Shown in pieces: positions 25,782-34,224 of a DNA stretch of 64,000 bases (within the stretch, counting starts at the first letter, position 1; every line of letters starts with the position of its first letter). The stretch is from an uncultured Persicobacter sp. Lineage in GTDB: Bacteria > Bacteroidota > Bacteroidia > Cytophagales > Cyclobacteriaceae. The stretch spans positions 124,001-188,000 of the forward strand of contig CANMKE010000004.1 in the NCBI GenBank assembly GCA_947498325.1. The letters run 5' to 3'. The notes beneath the pieces are model-generated. The model saw only the letters and a list, made by a program, of their open reading frames with translations. It did no database searches and was not told the DNA's origin. The translations under genes and the position numbers were made by a program.

Positions 25782-25886
25782 ACAACTCCCCTTCGTTCAA
25801 GCGTCCCACTTGAACGAGGGAGAGTTGTCTTTAATCCAAGCGAGACGCTTGAATCAAAAAAAGAAAATGCTTGAGCGAGGAAGCAT
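25782..25886. repeat. Cluster of three hairpins (family B palindromes)
   Basis: A long hairpin (25782-25828) has 20-nt arms with two mismatches around the loop CGTCCCA. Next comes CAAGCG-AGA-CGCTTG (25837-25851), then ATGCTT...AAGCAT (25867-25886) and a T-run near 25897. The inner parts CAAGCGTCCC and CAAGCGAGACGCTTG are related to each other and to a stem at 52864-52886, suggesting an interspersed palindrome family. The cluster separates the his operon from the lipoprotein gene at 25961. Confidence 0.6.
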
Positions 25887-25960
25887 GAAACTTGATTTTT
25901 TTTTAGATAATTCATTAACTTATAGCATTAATAATCAGATCATTTAACCAACACCCACCT

Positions 25961-26488
25961 ATGAAACTCTTATTTTTCACATCCTTTATCTGCATACTGA
26001 CCATCAGCTGTACCCAACAACAAGAACCCGAACCTCCTATTTTTGGAATGGCTATCGGTTCCGACATCGATTTATCCATCCAAAACCCTCAAGGGGTAGA
26101 TTTGATCAGCCCTGCGACTGAGGAATATTTTCCAGTTGAAGATATGCAGTTATATTATTTAGTTGATGGGAAGAAGGTCAAAGTACAAGATTTTGACCCA
26201 CAAATAGGTGGACATAATGGTTTGAAGCTACTCACTGGGATTTCAACGCATAAGCTAAGGTGTTTTTTGTACAACTATAATGAGAAAGAAGAGGAAATTG
26301 GAGAAGATGGTGTAAAGAAGGGAACAAGTATGTACTACCTTCAACTGAATCAAAACATAACGGATACGATCAAAACCGAATGGGAAGCACTTGATGGCCG
26401 ATACTATGCTATTCGAAAGGTGTGGTATAATGGGGAACTGTCTGAGGAGGAGCCTTTTGATTTGACGATTGTGAAAGGGCAAGAATAA
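25961..26488 (+). CDS. Lipoprotein of unknown function
   Basis: The 175-residue product has a lipoprotein signal ending in T-I-S-Cys17. The mature part is acidic and lacks recognisable domains. It contains Y-Y-L-V-D-G-K-K-V-K-V-Q-D-F-D-P near its centre and ends with a beta-rich segment (Y-Y-A-I-R-K-V-W-Y-N-G-E-L). It is followed after 72 nt by another lipoprotein gene on the same strand, so they may be co-transcribed. The base composition is more AT-rich than the gene behind it. Confidence 0.7.
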   Translation: MKLLFFTSFICILTISCTQQQEPEPPIFGMAIGSDIDLSIQNPQGVDLISPATEEYFPVEDMQLYYLVDGKKVKVQDFDPQIGGHNGLKLLTGISTHKLRCFLYNYNEKEEEIGEDGVKKGTSMYYLQLNQNITDTIKTEWEALDGRYYAIRKVWYNGELSEEEPFDLTIVKGQE

Positions 26489-26560
26489 ATTGCAGGTTGT
26501 TGATTGGGACAAAAAATCATTACCTTTAACCCAAAAGATTTTTTTACCCAATCAACCCCT

Positions 26561-27667
26561 ATGAAAATCAACCGCGCTTTATTCATAAGCCTGCCTCTGC
26601 TATTGTTGGCTTGCAAGGAACAGGTTCAGAAAACAACAACACCTACGATAGTTCGCACCAACAAGCAAATCAAATTGGACATCAAGGAAGCCAATCGGCT
26701 GAGTGAACTGCCTTTGGGCTGTATCCAAAATCCACTGCCGTATAAATCGGGCGTGGTGATTGCCAAAGAAAGTGATTTGGCCATGCCGGCGGTGCATCAT
26801 CCTGCTTTTTATGGTTGTTTTGATTGGCATTCGGCGGTGCACGGGCATTGGTCGTTGGTGTATTTGCTCAAGACCTTTCCAGGCTTGGCGCATCGGGAGG
26901 AGGCTATTGACAAGCTGAATGAAAACCTTTCGGCTGAGAACATCGCCAAAGAGGTGGCTTATTTTTCGATGAATCCAGAGAGTAAGATGTTTGAGCGCAC
27001 CTACGGGTGGGCATGGTTGCTGAAGTTGCAAGAGGAACTTTATACTTGGGATGATCCAATGGCCAAGACATGGTACAACAACCTCAAGCCGTTGGAGAAT
27101 TATATTTCCGAAGCCTATATTGAGTACTTGCCCAAGTTGGTCTATCCGATCCGAACGGGAACGCATTCCAATACTGCTTTTGGCTTGAGCTTCGCTTATG
27201 ATTATGCACAGACCGTCGGTAATGATGCCTTGGCGCAAGTGATTCGGGAGTCCGCTATCCGCTTTTATCAACAGGATCAAGACTGCCCGATGGGTTGGGA
27301 GCCGAGTGGTCATGATTTTCTATCACCCTGTTTGCAGGAAATGGACGTTATGAGGAAGGTGTTGGCAAAGGAGGAGTTTGAGCCGTGGGCTAAGGCGTTC
27401 TTGCCGACCTTGTTCGACCAAAGTATGGAGCTGCACCCCGGTATTGTCAAAGACCGATCAGACGGGCATTTGGTGCATTTGGATGGGCTGAACTTCTCAC
27501 GGGCGTGGTGCCTTTATCCTTTAAAAGACAACGACCTTGCTTATAATTTAGCGACGGAGCACCTTGACTACTCGCTATCGAAAATCACCGATGGAGATTA
27601 TGCCGGACAGCATTGGTTGGGGACTTTTGCCTTGTATGCATTTAAGGTGAAGAAGGAGAGTTTGTAA
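26561..27667 (+). CDS. DUF2891 family lipoprotein
   Basis: The ATG at 26561 is preferred over the in-frame one at 26504, since it gives a clean lipoprotein signal M-K-I-N-R-A-L-F-I-S with lipobox L-L-A-Cys. The 368-residue product carries the DUF2891 signature H-P-A-F-Y-G-C-F-D-W-H-S-A-V-H-G-H-W and a helical-barrel-like pattern (Y-G-W-A-W-L-L-K-L; R-T-G-T-H-S-N-T-A-F). The repeated W and H positions suggest an alpha/alpha-toroid similar to carbohydrate-active or metal-binding enzymes, but no activity is established for the family. As a lipoprotein it acts outside the cytoplasm. Confidence 0.85.
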   Translation: MKINRALFISLPLLLLACKEQVQKTTTPTIVRTNKQIKLDIKEANRLSELPLGCIQNPLPYKSGVVIAKESDLAMPAVHHPAFYGCFDWHSAVHGHWSLVYLLKTFPGLAHREEAIDKLNENLSAENIAKEVAYFSMNPESKMFERTYGWAWLLKLQEELYTWDDPMAKTWYNNLKPLENYISEAYIEYLPKLVYPIRTGTHSNTAFGLSFAYDYAQTVGNDALAQVIRESAIRFYQQDQDCPMGWEPSGHDFLSPCLQEMDVMRKVLAKEEFEPWAKAFLPTLFDQSMELHPGIVKDRSDGHLVHLDGLNFSRAWCLYPLKDNDLAYNLATEHLDYSLSKITDGDYAGQHWLGTFALYAFKVKKESL

Positions 27668-27862
27668 TTGACAGCTTCATTAGTTCAATCGTCGCGCTGA
27701 TGCGAATGAAGCCATAAGCTATAAGTAGCCGTGGATCCTGTAAAAAGGCGGCTGGTGAGTTGTGATCGAAGGGATAAATATTACCCGTTACGAGGCACTG
27801 ATCACCAGTCACATTTTACAAGATATGTTTGAACGATTACTTACGCTCCTCCACAATCAATA

Positions 27863-28927
27863 TTATCCAATGATGTATTTGCCTTTTGGCAGCTTGGACA
27901 GCAGAGCAACAATGATATTTGACACAACAAAAGTCAGTATTGCATTCAACAATATTGCTAATGGCGTAGGGAGACTCAAGCCCGAAACAAGGTGAATGAA
28001 AATTTGCGGTAAGAACAAAAGGTGAATCAAATACACCCCATAGCTCCATTTCGATAATTTGGCTATTGGTCTGTTTAGCTTACTATTTTCAAAGGAAAAA
28101 CTCTTGATGAACATAAACGCTCCCAGGGCCATCAGTGCAATATTCGGAGTACAAAAACGCCAAGGGATTTCGAAGGCATAAACCGTGGTTTGGGTAGTCA
28201 TGGTGTAGTCCATCAGCACGAACGTCAATAGTAAACCAATACTAAACAGCAACGCACCGTACACCCTTTGCTTACGCAAGCTAAGCTGCAGGTGCTTGCG
28301 GAGATAAAACCCCAGAACGACATAGCCAATATAGCCTGAGAAATAATAGAAGGAGGTAAATTCATTCCAGTGGCATTCCCCAAACCAGCCTTGAGGATAA
28401 ATAAATTTCACAAAATGATGAAATAAGGTAACAGCCCAAATCAGCAGAAAAAGTTCTATAGATTTTTTTGGGGCCTGTTTTAACCACGGTGAAATAATTG
28501 GAATAATAAAATACACCCCAACCAGCATATAAACAAACCAAAGGTGGCCCGCAAGCATATTGAAATTGTGTAAAAGCTCAATAAAATTCGATGAAACTAT
28601 GGCATTAGGGTCATAAATGAGGGGCGATGCTGCATAAACAAGCGACCATAGCGCAAAAGGAATCAGAATCCTTTTGAACCTTTTTTTGTAAAAGCTCCCC
28701 ATCTCTTCACTTGTCGGAACCAAAAGATAAGCCGACACCATCACAAACAAGGGCACGCAGGAACGCACCGTACTATTGATGATATTAACCCAAAACTGAT
28801 TCTGCGGCAACATTGACAAGCCACTATCCCCAAGGTAGAACAGCTCAACGGAATGCACTACCAATACCATGAAAATAGCGATCACCCTTAGATAATCTAA
28901 AAATAAAATTCTTGCTCTCTTTTCCAT
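27863..28927 (-). CDS. Acyltransferase family 3 membrane protein (OafA-like)
   Basis: The 354-residue protein has the acyltransferase 3 pattern: L-D-Y-L-R-V-I-A-I-F-M-V-L-V-V-H-S at residues 10-26, with the family's R and catalytic H, followed by about nine more membrane helices. These enzymes move acetyl or other acyl groups across the inner membrane onto surface sugars or lipids. The substrate cannot be inferred. It stands alone, convergent with the DUF2891 gene, and no glycan gene cluster is nearby. Confidence 0.88.
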   Translation of the reverse strand: MEKRARILFLDYLRVIAIFMVLVVHSVELFYLGDSGLSMLPQNQFWVNIINSTVRSCVPLFVMVSAYLLVPTSEEMGSFYKKRFKRILIPFALWSLVYAASPLIYDPNAIVSSNFIELLHNFNMLAGHLWFVYMLVGVYFIIPIISPWLKQAPKKSIELFLLIWAVTLFHHFVKFIYPQGWFGECHWNEFTSFYYFSGYIGYVVLGFYLRKHLQLSLRKQRVYGALLFSIGLLLTFVLMDYTMTTQTTVYAFEIPWRFCTPNIALMALGAFMFIKSFSFENSKLNRPIAKLSKWSYGVYLIHLLFLPQIFIHLVSGLSLPTPLAILLNAILTFVVSNIIVALLSKLPKGKYIIG

Positions 28928-29061
28928 TTCTACACATTTTATTCCTGAGGTAACGATCCTATTTTTTTGCTACCTCAAACCGAAAAAGTTGCAATCTAAT
29001 TCTAAATTCAAAAAAATTTTATGACCTCTGTCCTAAAATCACCAATGCAGATTTACCGTGC

Positions 29062-29081
29062 GGACGTTGCATGCAACATCC
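29062..29081. repeat. Interspersed palindrome, family A copy 1
   Basis: The sequence GGACGTTGCATGCAACATCC differs by one base from the perfect palindrome GGACGTTGCATGCAACGTCC. It is followed by CTACA as in copy 5 and lies 20 nt past the recO stop. Confidence 0.75.
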
Positions 29082-29100
29082 CTACAGAAGCCACAAACCA

Positions 29101-29796
29101 TCAAGAAAGCACTTCCTTTAAAATCGCCAACGACTGTATCTGCCCAAAGCCATGCACCTGCTCCTGATAGAAGCGCAACAGGTGGGCAAGCACCGTTCGG
29201 CGCATGAAATTATCCATCGGGATATGGTCGCCGAAAGAGGCGGAACGCAACTGTTCAAGGACTGCTTTTTCCTGTTGGGCAATGGTAGGATCATCCGCCC
29301 ACTGAATGACTTCAGCAATAATCTGATCGCCAGTGGTAACGCCCAAACCGAGGGGTTGCCCTGCTTTCAGGAGAAATTGCAGGTGGAAGTTCTGAAAGCG
29401 GTCTTCCATCTGATCAAAGGCCTGCACGGCATAATACAAATACTGAAACATGTGCTCATTGGCTTCCTGCTCATGTTTGAGCAACTGCCCCAACACTTCG
29501 GTGATGAACAGCGCCACCGAGGATTTCATCACATCAAAAGGAATCGACTGCAAGGGATAAGCGAGTTGTACCTCGGAAATGCGGTTCAGGTCCTTGCCAG
29601 GCTTTTCATAAACCACCAAATCAAGCAAGGACAGGGGCTGAAAAAGGGCGATCTTATTTTGCTTTGCCCGAGCCTTCCGCACACTATTGACGATGTAGGA
29701 ACGCATACCGAAAGCTTCGGTATATATGCGGACAATGATCGAGCTTTCCCGATATTTGATGTAATTGAGTACGACGCCTCTGGTTTTTTCAAGCAT
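29101..29796 (-). CDS. recO: DNA repair protein RecO
   Basis: The 231-residue product has the RecO N-terminal OB-fold start (M-L-E-K-T-R-G-V-V-L-N-Y-I-K-Y-R-E-S-S-I-I-V), an R-K-A-R-A-K-Q-N-K basic patch and the helical C-terminal domain with F-H-L-Q-F-L-L-K-A-G-Q-P-L-G. RecO acts with RecR to load RecA onto SSB-coated single-stranded DNA. Length is normal for Bacteroidota. The gene is bracketed by two copies of the family A palindrome (29062-29081 and 29815-29834). Confidence 0.93.
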   Translation of the reverse strand: MLEKTRGVVLNYIKYRESSIIVRIYTEAFGMRSYIVNSVRKARAKQNKIALFQPLSLLDLVVYEKPGKDLNRISEVQLAYPLQSIPFDVMKSSVALFITEVLGQLLKHEQEANEHMFQYLYYAVQAFDQMEDRFQNFHLQFLLKAGQPLGLGVTTGDQIIAEVIQWADDPTIAQQEKAVLEQLRSASFGDHIPMDNFMRRTVLAHLLRFYQEQVHGFGQIQSLAILKEVLS

Positions 29797-29814
29797 GATT
29801 TTATGTCAAAGTAC

Positions 29815-29834
29815 GGACGTTGCATGCAACGTCC
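29815..29834. repeat. Interspersed palindrome, family A copy 2 (perfect)
   Basis: GGACGTTGCATGCAACGTCC is a perfect 20-bp palindrome lying 18 nt upstream of the recO start codon. Confidence 0.85.
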
Positions 29835-29880
29835 TATAATGTGAACAAGCGGACGCCTGTGGTGTTTCCATCCAATTGTA

Positions 29881-29953
29881 GGGTCTGGCTGATGTGCCTG
29901 ATCTAAACTGTTTTTTAAATAATATATTTAGGTCAGGCACGCAGGCCAGAGCC
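29881..29953. repeat. Long imperfect inverted repeat between recO and porZ
   Basis: A left arm of about 26 nt (29881-29906) containing GTGCCTGATCTAA pairs with a right arm (about 29927-29953) containing TTAGGTCAGGCAC. The AT-rich loop between them is about 20-25 nt. The arms continue outward as TCTGGC/GCCAGA. It may be a transcription end structure for porZ (minus strand) or a small palindromic element. Confidence 0.55.
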
Positions 29954-30014
29954 CACGTCGGTCAAACATAATTTCGTGGGATAAAATTAAATTAACGGCA
30001 GGTAGCAGTGCTCA

Positions 30015-32258
30015 TCAATTCACAATCGCCACCTTACCCACAGTCGCATCGGTACCATCGGGCTGAGCAACCCAAACGAGGTAAATACCCACGCCTGCAC
30101 GGGCACCATTACTGAGGCTTCCGTTCCAGGTAGCCGTGCCTCCATTGGCAGTGGTTTCGTAAAGAAGTCTGCCGGAAAGATCAGTAATTTTCACGGTGGC
30201 ATCGGTTGATAGCTGACTGATGGTGATTGGTCCGCTGAAATTGCCACGTACAGGATTCGGAAAGATCTTCACTTCCCCCTGTGGACTTACGCCTGCGGAA
30301 GCATCAGCACGAAAAGAAACCAAGCCCGCCCGGGTCTGGACAAACACCTCTCCGCTCCGTGGCTCATCGGTAAGCCTGAGCACCTCATTGGAGGGCAGCA
30401 GGCTATTCTCGGTCGTAAACTCTCCCAGTAAATCAATATCTGAATTATTGGTAAAATCTGAAATAGGTTTTGAGTACAAAAACAAACCCGTATTATTTCC
30501 AAACCACTTGCGGTTACCGCCATCAATGGTAATGCTACTGACTTCTTTTTTATTGAAAATCGGGAAGCCTTCATAAATCGGCAAAACCGCGGCAACACTT
30601 TGATTCAGCCAGTCGCCTGAGGGTAAATATCCCACTCCCTGATCGGTGGCAAGCCATAAATTACCCAATCGGTCAAAAGCCATATCGTTAATATTATCGC
30701 TGGGCAAATTGTTAATCGATGCGCTGTTGAGCAATCGGCCAACCTGATTTTCAAAATCATAAACATAAATCCCCCGACTTCTTGACGGGTCCATGCGCGC
30801 TACCAAAATATTCTGATAAGGATGCACCAGCAACTGTACAATCGGCAATGACTGATTGATCAGAGGTTTCCATTCTTCAGCGCCAGCCTTCACCCATAAG
30901 GCAGGCTGAACATCATACTGACTGAGCCATTCGTTACCATATCGATCGCCAATAATAGCCGAAAGAGGAGCATTCTGAGGAATCACCGAAGAAGGTGAGC
31001 GGCTAAACTCGCCCTGTGCATTCACCTCCCATAAGCCCGTACCCATCGTAGCCACCGCATAGGTTTCGCTTTGCTGACGGTAAAAAGCATCGACCACATC
31101 CCTTGCTTCGGGCTGCGTATTTTCAGCATCAAAGTTGGTCCATCGGCCATTGAGAAAAACATCAAAAGCCCCAGGGTCGCCGTTAGGAACCCCCGACTGA
31201 TATCCGCCCCGAAAGGCCATCACCCGCTCCCCCTGATGATCAATATGAAAAGGAACCACGGAAGAAATCCCCGATGGTGCAATTGACCGCTCTTCAGCCC
31301 CGCGCTTCGACACCAGGCCGACACGGGCATCCGCTATCCAAAGCTGATCGGCATTTCCACTGATTTGCTGAGGCTGCTGCGCCTGCAAGTCCACCGCTTC
31401 AAGCCCACTGTCCTGCAACTGGTACAAATGCAATCCATCAACCACCATCAGCTCGTCTGCGGTATTGAAATGCTGAACAGGCTGATCGGTCTGCCCCACT
31501 TGCTGAACGCCCTCCTGATAAGTAAAAAGCTGTGATCCTTCCGCCCAAAAAAGCTGCCCATCGAAAGTCGTGATTTGCTGAACATTCGCCGAAGGGTGCC
31601 CCCACAAAGTATTGTAGCGTTGCCAGCTGCTGTAATCCTGAATATTGGACTTCCCGGTCAGGTCATTACCAATAATCCCCTCAGCGGTGGCAAGCATCAG
31701 GCTATCTCCCTTAACGGTACCGTCAAGGATACGCAGTGCCGCTCCATTTTGCCCGAGGTTGCGGGCCGTAGAAATCACCCTGTTTGTAGAAGACTCATAA
31801 ATAAAAGCCCCATATGGGAGGATCACGATACTGGTATCTCCTTTGAATAAAATTTTCTGAATGGCTTTGTCGCCAGGCTGCGGGTCCTGACGGATGGCAT
31901 CGAAGGTCGTGATGGCACGGCCTTTAAGCTGATCAATTCCACCGCTTTGGTAGCCAATCAGCCAGGCTTTATTGCGGGCATCATAGGCCAGGGTACTGAA
32001 CTCATTTTCCGAAAGACCATCACTGCTACTGACCACCTCCACCTCATTGGATTGGCGGCCGTAAAAAAACAGGGAATTTTGGGTGGCGCAACAAACACTG
32101 TCGGGGTTGCTCGCCACCAAGGCTGCCTGCCGGTAATTGAAATGGCTTCGCCAGCTTCCGGTAGGGATCTCCTGCGCGGAAGCCTGCAAGCTAAAAAATA
32201 AAAATAGGCACCAATTACTGAGAATCAGTTTGTATGTTGTGTTGTTCTTGTTTTTCAT
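30015..32258 (-). CDS. porZ: PorZ-like type IX secretion system protein
   Basis: The 747-residue protein has a signal peptide (L-F-F-S-L-Q-A-S-A-Q) and directly after it the PorZ opening G-S-W-R-S-H-F-N-Y. Beta-propeller repeats follow, with recurring L-W-I-A-D, I-G-N-L-W-L-A-T-D and N-R-K-W-F-G-N-N-T-G-L motifs. The last 85 residues are a T9SS type A C-terminal domain (V-K-I-F-P-N-P-V-R-G-N, V-K-I-T-D-L-S-G-R, G-I-Y-L-V). In Porphyromonas PorZ sits on the cell surface in the attachment complex that joins secreted cargo to lipopolysaccharide. Its first 44 nt overlap the 3' end of tdk in another frame, so the two are probably translationally coupled. Confidence 0.88.
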   Translation of the reverse strand: MKNKNNTTYKLILSNWCLFLFFSLQASAQEIPTGSWRSHFNYRQAALVASNPDSVCCATQNSLFFYGRQSNEVEVVSSSDGLSENEFSTLAYDARNKAWLIGYQSGGIDQLKGRAITTFDAIRQDPQPGDKAIQKILFKGDTSIVILPYGAFIYESSTNRVISTARNLGQNGAALRILDGTVKGDSLMLATAEGIIGNDLTGKSNIQDYSSWQRYNTLWGHPSANVQQITTFDGQLFWAEGSQLFTYQEGVQQVGQTDQPVQHFNTADELMVVDGLHLYQLQDSGLEAVDLQAQQPQQISGNADQLWIADARVGLVSKRGAEERSIAPSGISSVVPFHIDHQGERVMAFRGGYQSGVPNGDPGAFDVFLNGRWTNFDAENTQPEARDVVDAFYRQQSETYAVATMGTGLWEVNAQGEFSRSPSSVIPQNAPLSAIIGDRYGNEWLSQYDVQPALWVKAGAEEWKPLINQSLPIVQLLVHPYQNILVARMDPSRSRGIYVYDFENQVGRLLNSASINNLPSDNINDMAFDRLGNLWLATDQGVGYLPSGDWLNQSVAAVLPIYEGFPIFNKKEVSSITIDGGNRKWFGNNTGLFLYSKPISDFTNNSDIDLLGEFTTENSLLPSNEVLRLTDEPRSGEVFVQTRAGLVSFRADASAGVSPQGEVKIFPNPVRGNFSGPITISQLSTDATVKITDLSGRLLYETTANGGTATWNGSLSNGARAGVGIYLVWVAQPDGTDATVGKVAIVN

Positions 32259-32829
32259 TCATTCCCTCGTTATAACATTTTCTGCAACGAGGCTCATAGG
32301 CGTCCTTCTCTCCCAAAACCACCTGCTCTTCGCTCATGGTTGTCCGAAAGGAATAAGAAGCCACCGAACCACATTGTGCACAGATGGCATTCACTTTGGT
32401 TACAAATTCCGCCGTGGCCATCAAGCCTGGCATTGGCCCGAAAGGCACTCCTTCGAAATCCATGTCCAGTCCGGCTAAAATAACCCTTTTCCCCTTGTTT
32501 GCCAATTTGTTGGCCACATCCACCAGGTCAAGGTCAAAAAATTGTGCTTCATCAATACCAATCACTTCAAATTCATTGATATGGTGAAGGATTTCCGCCG
32601 CATTTTTTACAGGCACACAAACCACTGCATTGGCATTATGGGAAACCACCTCCGCCTCCGCATAGCGCGTATCGACCGCAGGTTTAAAAATCCCGACCTT
32701 CTGTTTGGCGATAATCGCCCGATTAATCCTGCGGATGAGCTCTTCTGTTTTCCCTGAAAACATAGATCCACAAATAACCTCTACCCATCCGGCCTGAGCA
32801 ATCCCCCCGAAGTGCGGTTCAATAAACAT
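32215..32829 (-). CDS. tdk: Thymidine kinase (type II)
   Basis: The 204-residue protein has the type II thymidine kinase layout: Walker A G-S-M-F-S-G-K-T at 21-28, the F-K-P-A-V-D-T-R-Y segment, D-E-A-Q-F-F (Walker B with catalytic Glu) and a zinc site from C-A-Q-C and C-R-K-C. It phosphorylates thymidine in the salvage pathway. A K/E/Q-rich tail of about 15 residues follows the last Cys pair. The 3' end overlaps the porZ start by 44 nt. Confidence 0.96.
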   Translation of the reverse strand: MFIEPHFGGIAQAGWVEVICGSMFSGKTEELIRRINRAIIAKQKVGIFKPAVDTRYAEAEVVSHNANAVVCVPVKNAAEILHHINEFEVIGIDEAQFFDLDLVDVANKLANKGKRVILAGLDMDFEGVPFGPMPGLMATAEFVTKVNAICAQCGSVASYSFRTTMSEEQVVLGEKDAYEPRCRKCYNEGMNEKQEQHNIQTDSQ

Positions 32830-32868
32830 GATGCTTGATATTTTTCTGTAAATTATTTCTTATCAGGC

Positions 32869-32896
32869 CAAAGGTACGATGAAAATTTTGATCAAA
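32869..32896 (-). promoter_or_regulatory. Possible promoter of tdk-porZ
   Basis: The minus strand has TTTG, 16 nt and TACCTTTG, about 40 nt before the tdk ATG. The -7 element is a perfect consensus match. The spacing is shorter than the usual 19-21 nt. Confidence 0.4.
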
Positions 32897-32997
32897 TTGT
32901 ATTGACTATCCTGCAAAATTAATTTATTGGGCAGATATTTTTTTTAAAACCTAATTTGTTTTGTAGTTTAATTGCAAAACAAAAGCATTATTTTTGC

Positions 32998-33028
32998 TTA
33001 CTATTGCAAGTTGTTTACTTGATAGTAA
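32998..33028. promoter_or_regulatory. Inverted repeat upstream of the gene at 33069
   Basis: TTACTATTGCAAGT and ACTTGATAGTAA pair over 12 bp with a 2-nt bulge and a 5-nt loop. It lies 41 nt before the start codon, in an AT-rich promoter region, so it could be an operator or a 5' UTR hairpin. Another inverted repeat (TTGTTTTG/CAAAACAA) lies just upstream near 32957-32982. Confidence 0.4.
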
Positions 33029-33068
33029 TACAATTTGAGACTTACGAGACTTTATAGGGTTAACATCC

Positions 33069-34079
33069 ATGATAAATCAGATAAATAAAGGTGCCCTTAG
33101 GGATTATGCCAAAAACTTCACTTTAGAATTTTCTGCGAATTTTTTTCGCAGTGCGCCAGTGGTTAAAGGGGCACATTTAACCACCCTTTGCAGTGTGAAT
33201 CAGGTGAACTTTTTTGTGATTCAGATTCTTTTCGAAAAATGGCATATTGAAACCCAAAAAATTAAAAGCCCTTATTTTAATTTTTCAGCTGCGGAGGTGC
33301 AGGAAGCCTTCGTGCGTTTCAAGAATATCCTGTCGAATCATATTGCGGTGGAGCAGTACGACTTTGAGCCCTTGCTTGAAGAGGCCTGTTACAGGGCCCT
33401 GTTACTGACCTTTGATCCTGAGGATTATTATGAAGAAATGCTCGACCACTGGGTAGGCGAAACGGTCTATCTAATGGAGCTTGAAAACTGGACAAAGTAC
33501 CTGAAAATAAACCCCATGCCCATCGATAAGATGGTACAAATCTGGCAAGCGGAGCACATTCAACAGATGTCGGTGGCCGATACCCGCACACAGTTACATG
33601 AGGTGATCAGTCATACAAGCTGGACAACTCCAGACACCGACACCCTCATTGAGGAATACTCAAGGGTATTTCCTTTGAACCTCGAAAAGCTGAGCCAGCC
33701 TCAGGAGGAGGATGCCGTCTCGGGCTTACCTCTTGCTGAAAACGATAAGTTGCTCGGGGAAATTGAAACCCTTCATGACCAGCTGACCAAAGGCAAGCCG
33801 GTGCAGTTCAAGACCCTCGGCGACCGCCTGAAAGAAAAAAACAGCAGAAGCATTGCGGAGTCCATTTCCCTGAATGACCGCTTTATGTTTACCAATGAGC
33901 TCTTTGGGGGCAGCAAGAAAAGTTTCCGTGAGGCCCTCGACCATATTGAGAACCTGGAGACCAACGACGAGGCCGCCACTTACCTGATCAATAATTTTGC
34001 ACGACCATACGCATGGGATATGGAGGCTACAGAAACCAAACAACTACTCAATTTGGTGGCCAGCAAATTTCAGGAATAA
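33069..34079 (+). CDS. Conserved Bacteroidota protein of unknown function
   Basis: The 336-residue cytoplasmic protein lacks signal and membrane segments. The N-terminal 200 residues are mixed helical (F-F-R-S-A-P-V-V-K-G-A-H-L; L-L-E-E-A-C-Y-R-A-L-L-L-T-F-D-P-E-D-Y-Y). After an acidic linker, the C-terminal domain reads S-I-S-L-N-D-R-F-M-F-T-N-E-L-F-G-G-S and ends with N-N-F-A-R-P-Y-A-W-D. I recall this C-terminal pattern from many Bacteroidota hypothetical proteins, but I know no function for it. It is monocistronic, with an inverted repeat before it and a strong terminator after it. Confidence 0.8.
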   Translation: MINQINKGALRDYAKNFTLEFSANFFRSAPVVKGAHLTTLCSVNQVNFFVIQILFEKWHIETQKIKSPYFNFSAAEVQEAFVRFKNILSNHIAVEQYDFEPLLEEACYRALLLTFDPEDYYEEMLDHWVGETVYLMELENWTKYLKINPMPIDKMVQIWQAEHIQQMSVADTRTQLHEVISHTSWTTPDTDTLIEEYSRVFPLNLEKLSQPQEEDAVSGLPLAENDKLLGEIETLHDQLTKGKPVQFKTLGDRLKEKNSRSIAESISLNDRFMFTNELFGGSKKSFREALDHIENLETNDEAATYLINNFARPYAWDMEATETKQLLNLVASKFQE

Positions 34080-34101
34080 CAATCATCAGAAAGTATTCAG
34101 C

Positions 34102-34145
34102 AAAAAAAAGAGGCTGTCCGTGTTTATCCACCGACAGCCTCTTTT
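34102..34145. terminator. Bidirectional intrinsic terminator
   Basis: GAGGCTGTC (34110-34118) and GACAGCCTC (34133-34141) form a perfect 9-bp stem, with an A-run on the left and TTTT on the right. It serves the gene at 33069 and, less directly, the convergent alanine dehydrogenase gene. Confidence 0.9.
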
Positions 34146-34224
34146 AGCATGTGTTCAAAACCAACAACTCAGTTCAGTTGCTATGTTTTAAACACCCTTT
34201 TCTGTTTGATATAAACTATTGCGC

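Noticed and set aside
25730-25915. 61-codon ORF on the minus strand upstream of the his leader
   Set aside because: It runs through the hairpin cluster (25782-25886), so its sequence is dictated by palindromes. It has no conserved-looking features.
27762-27995. 77-codon plus-strand ORF near the acyltransferase gene
   Set aside because: More than half of it overlaps the well-supported acyltransferase gene on the other strand, and it shows no domain or signal.
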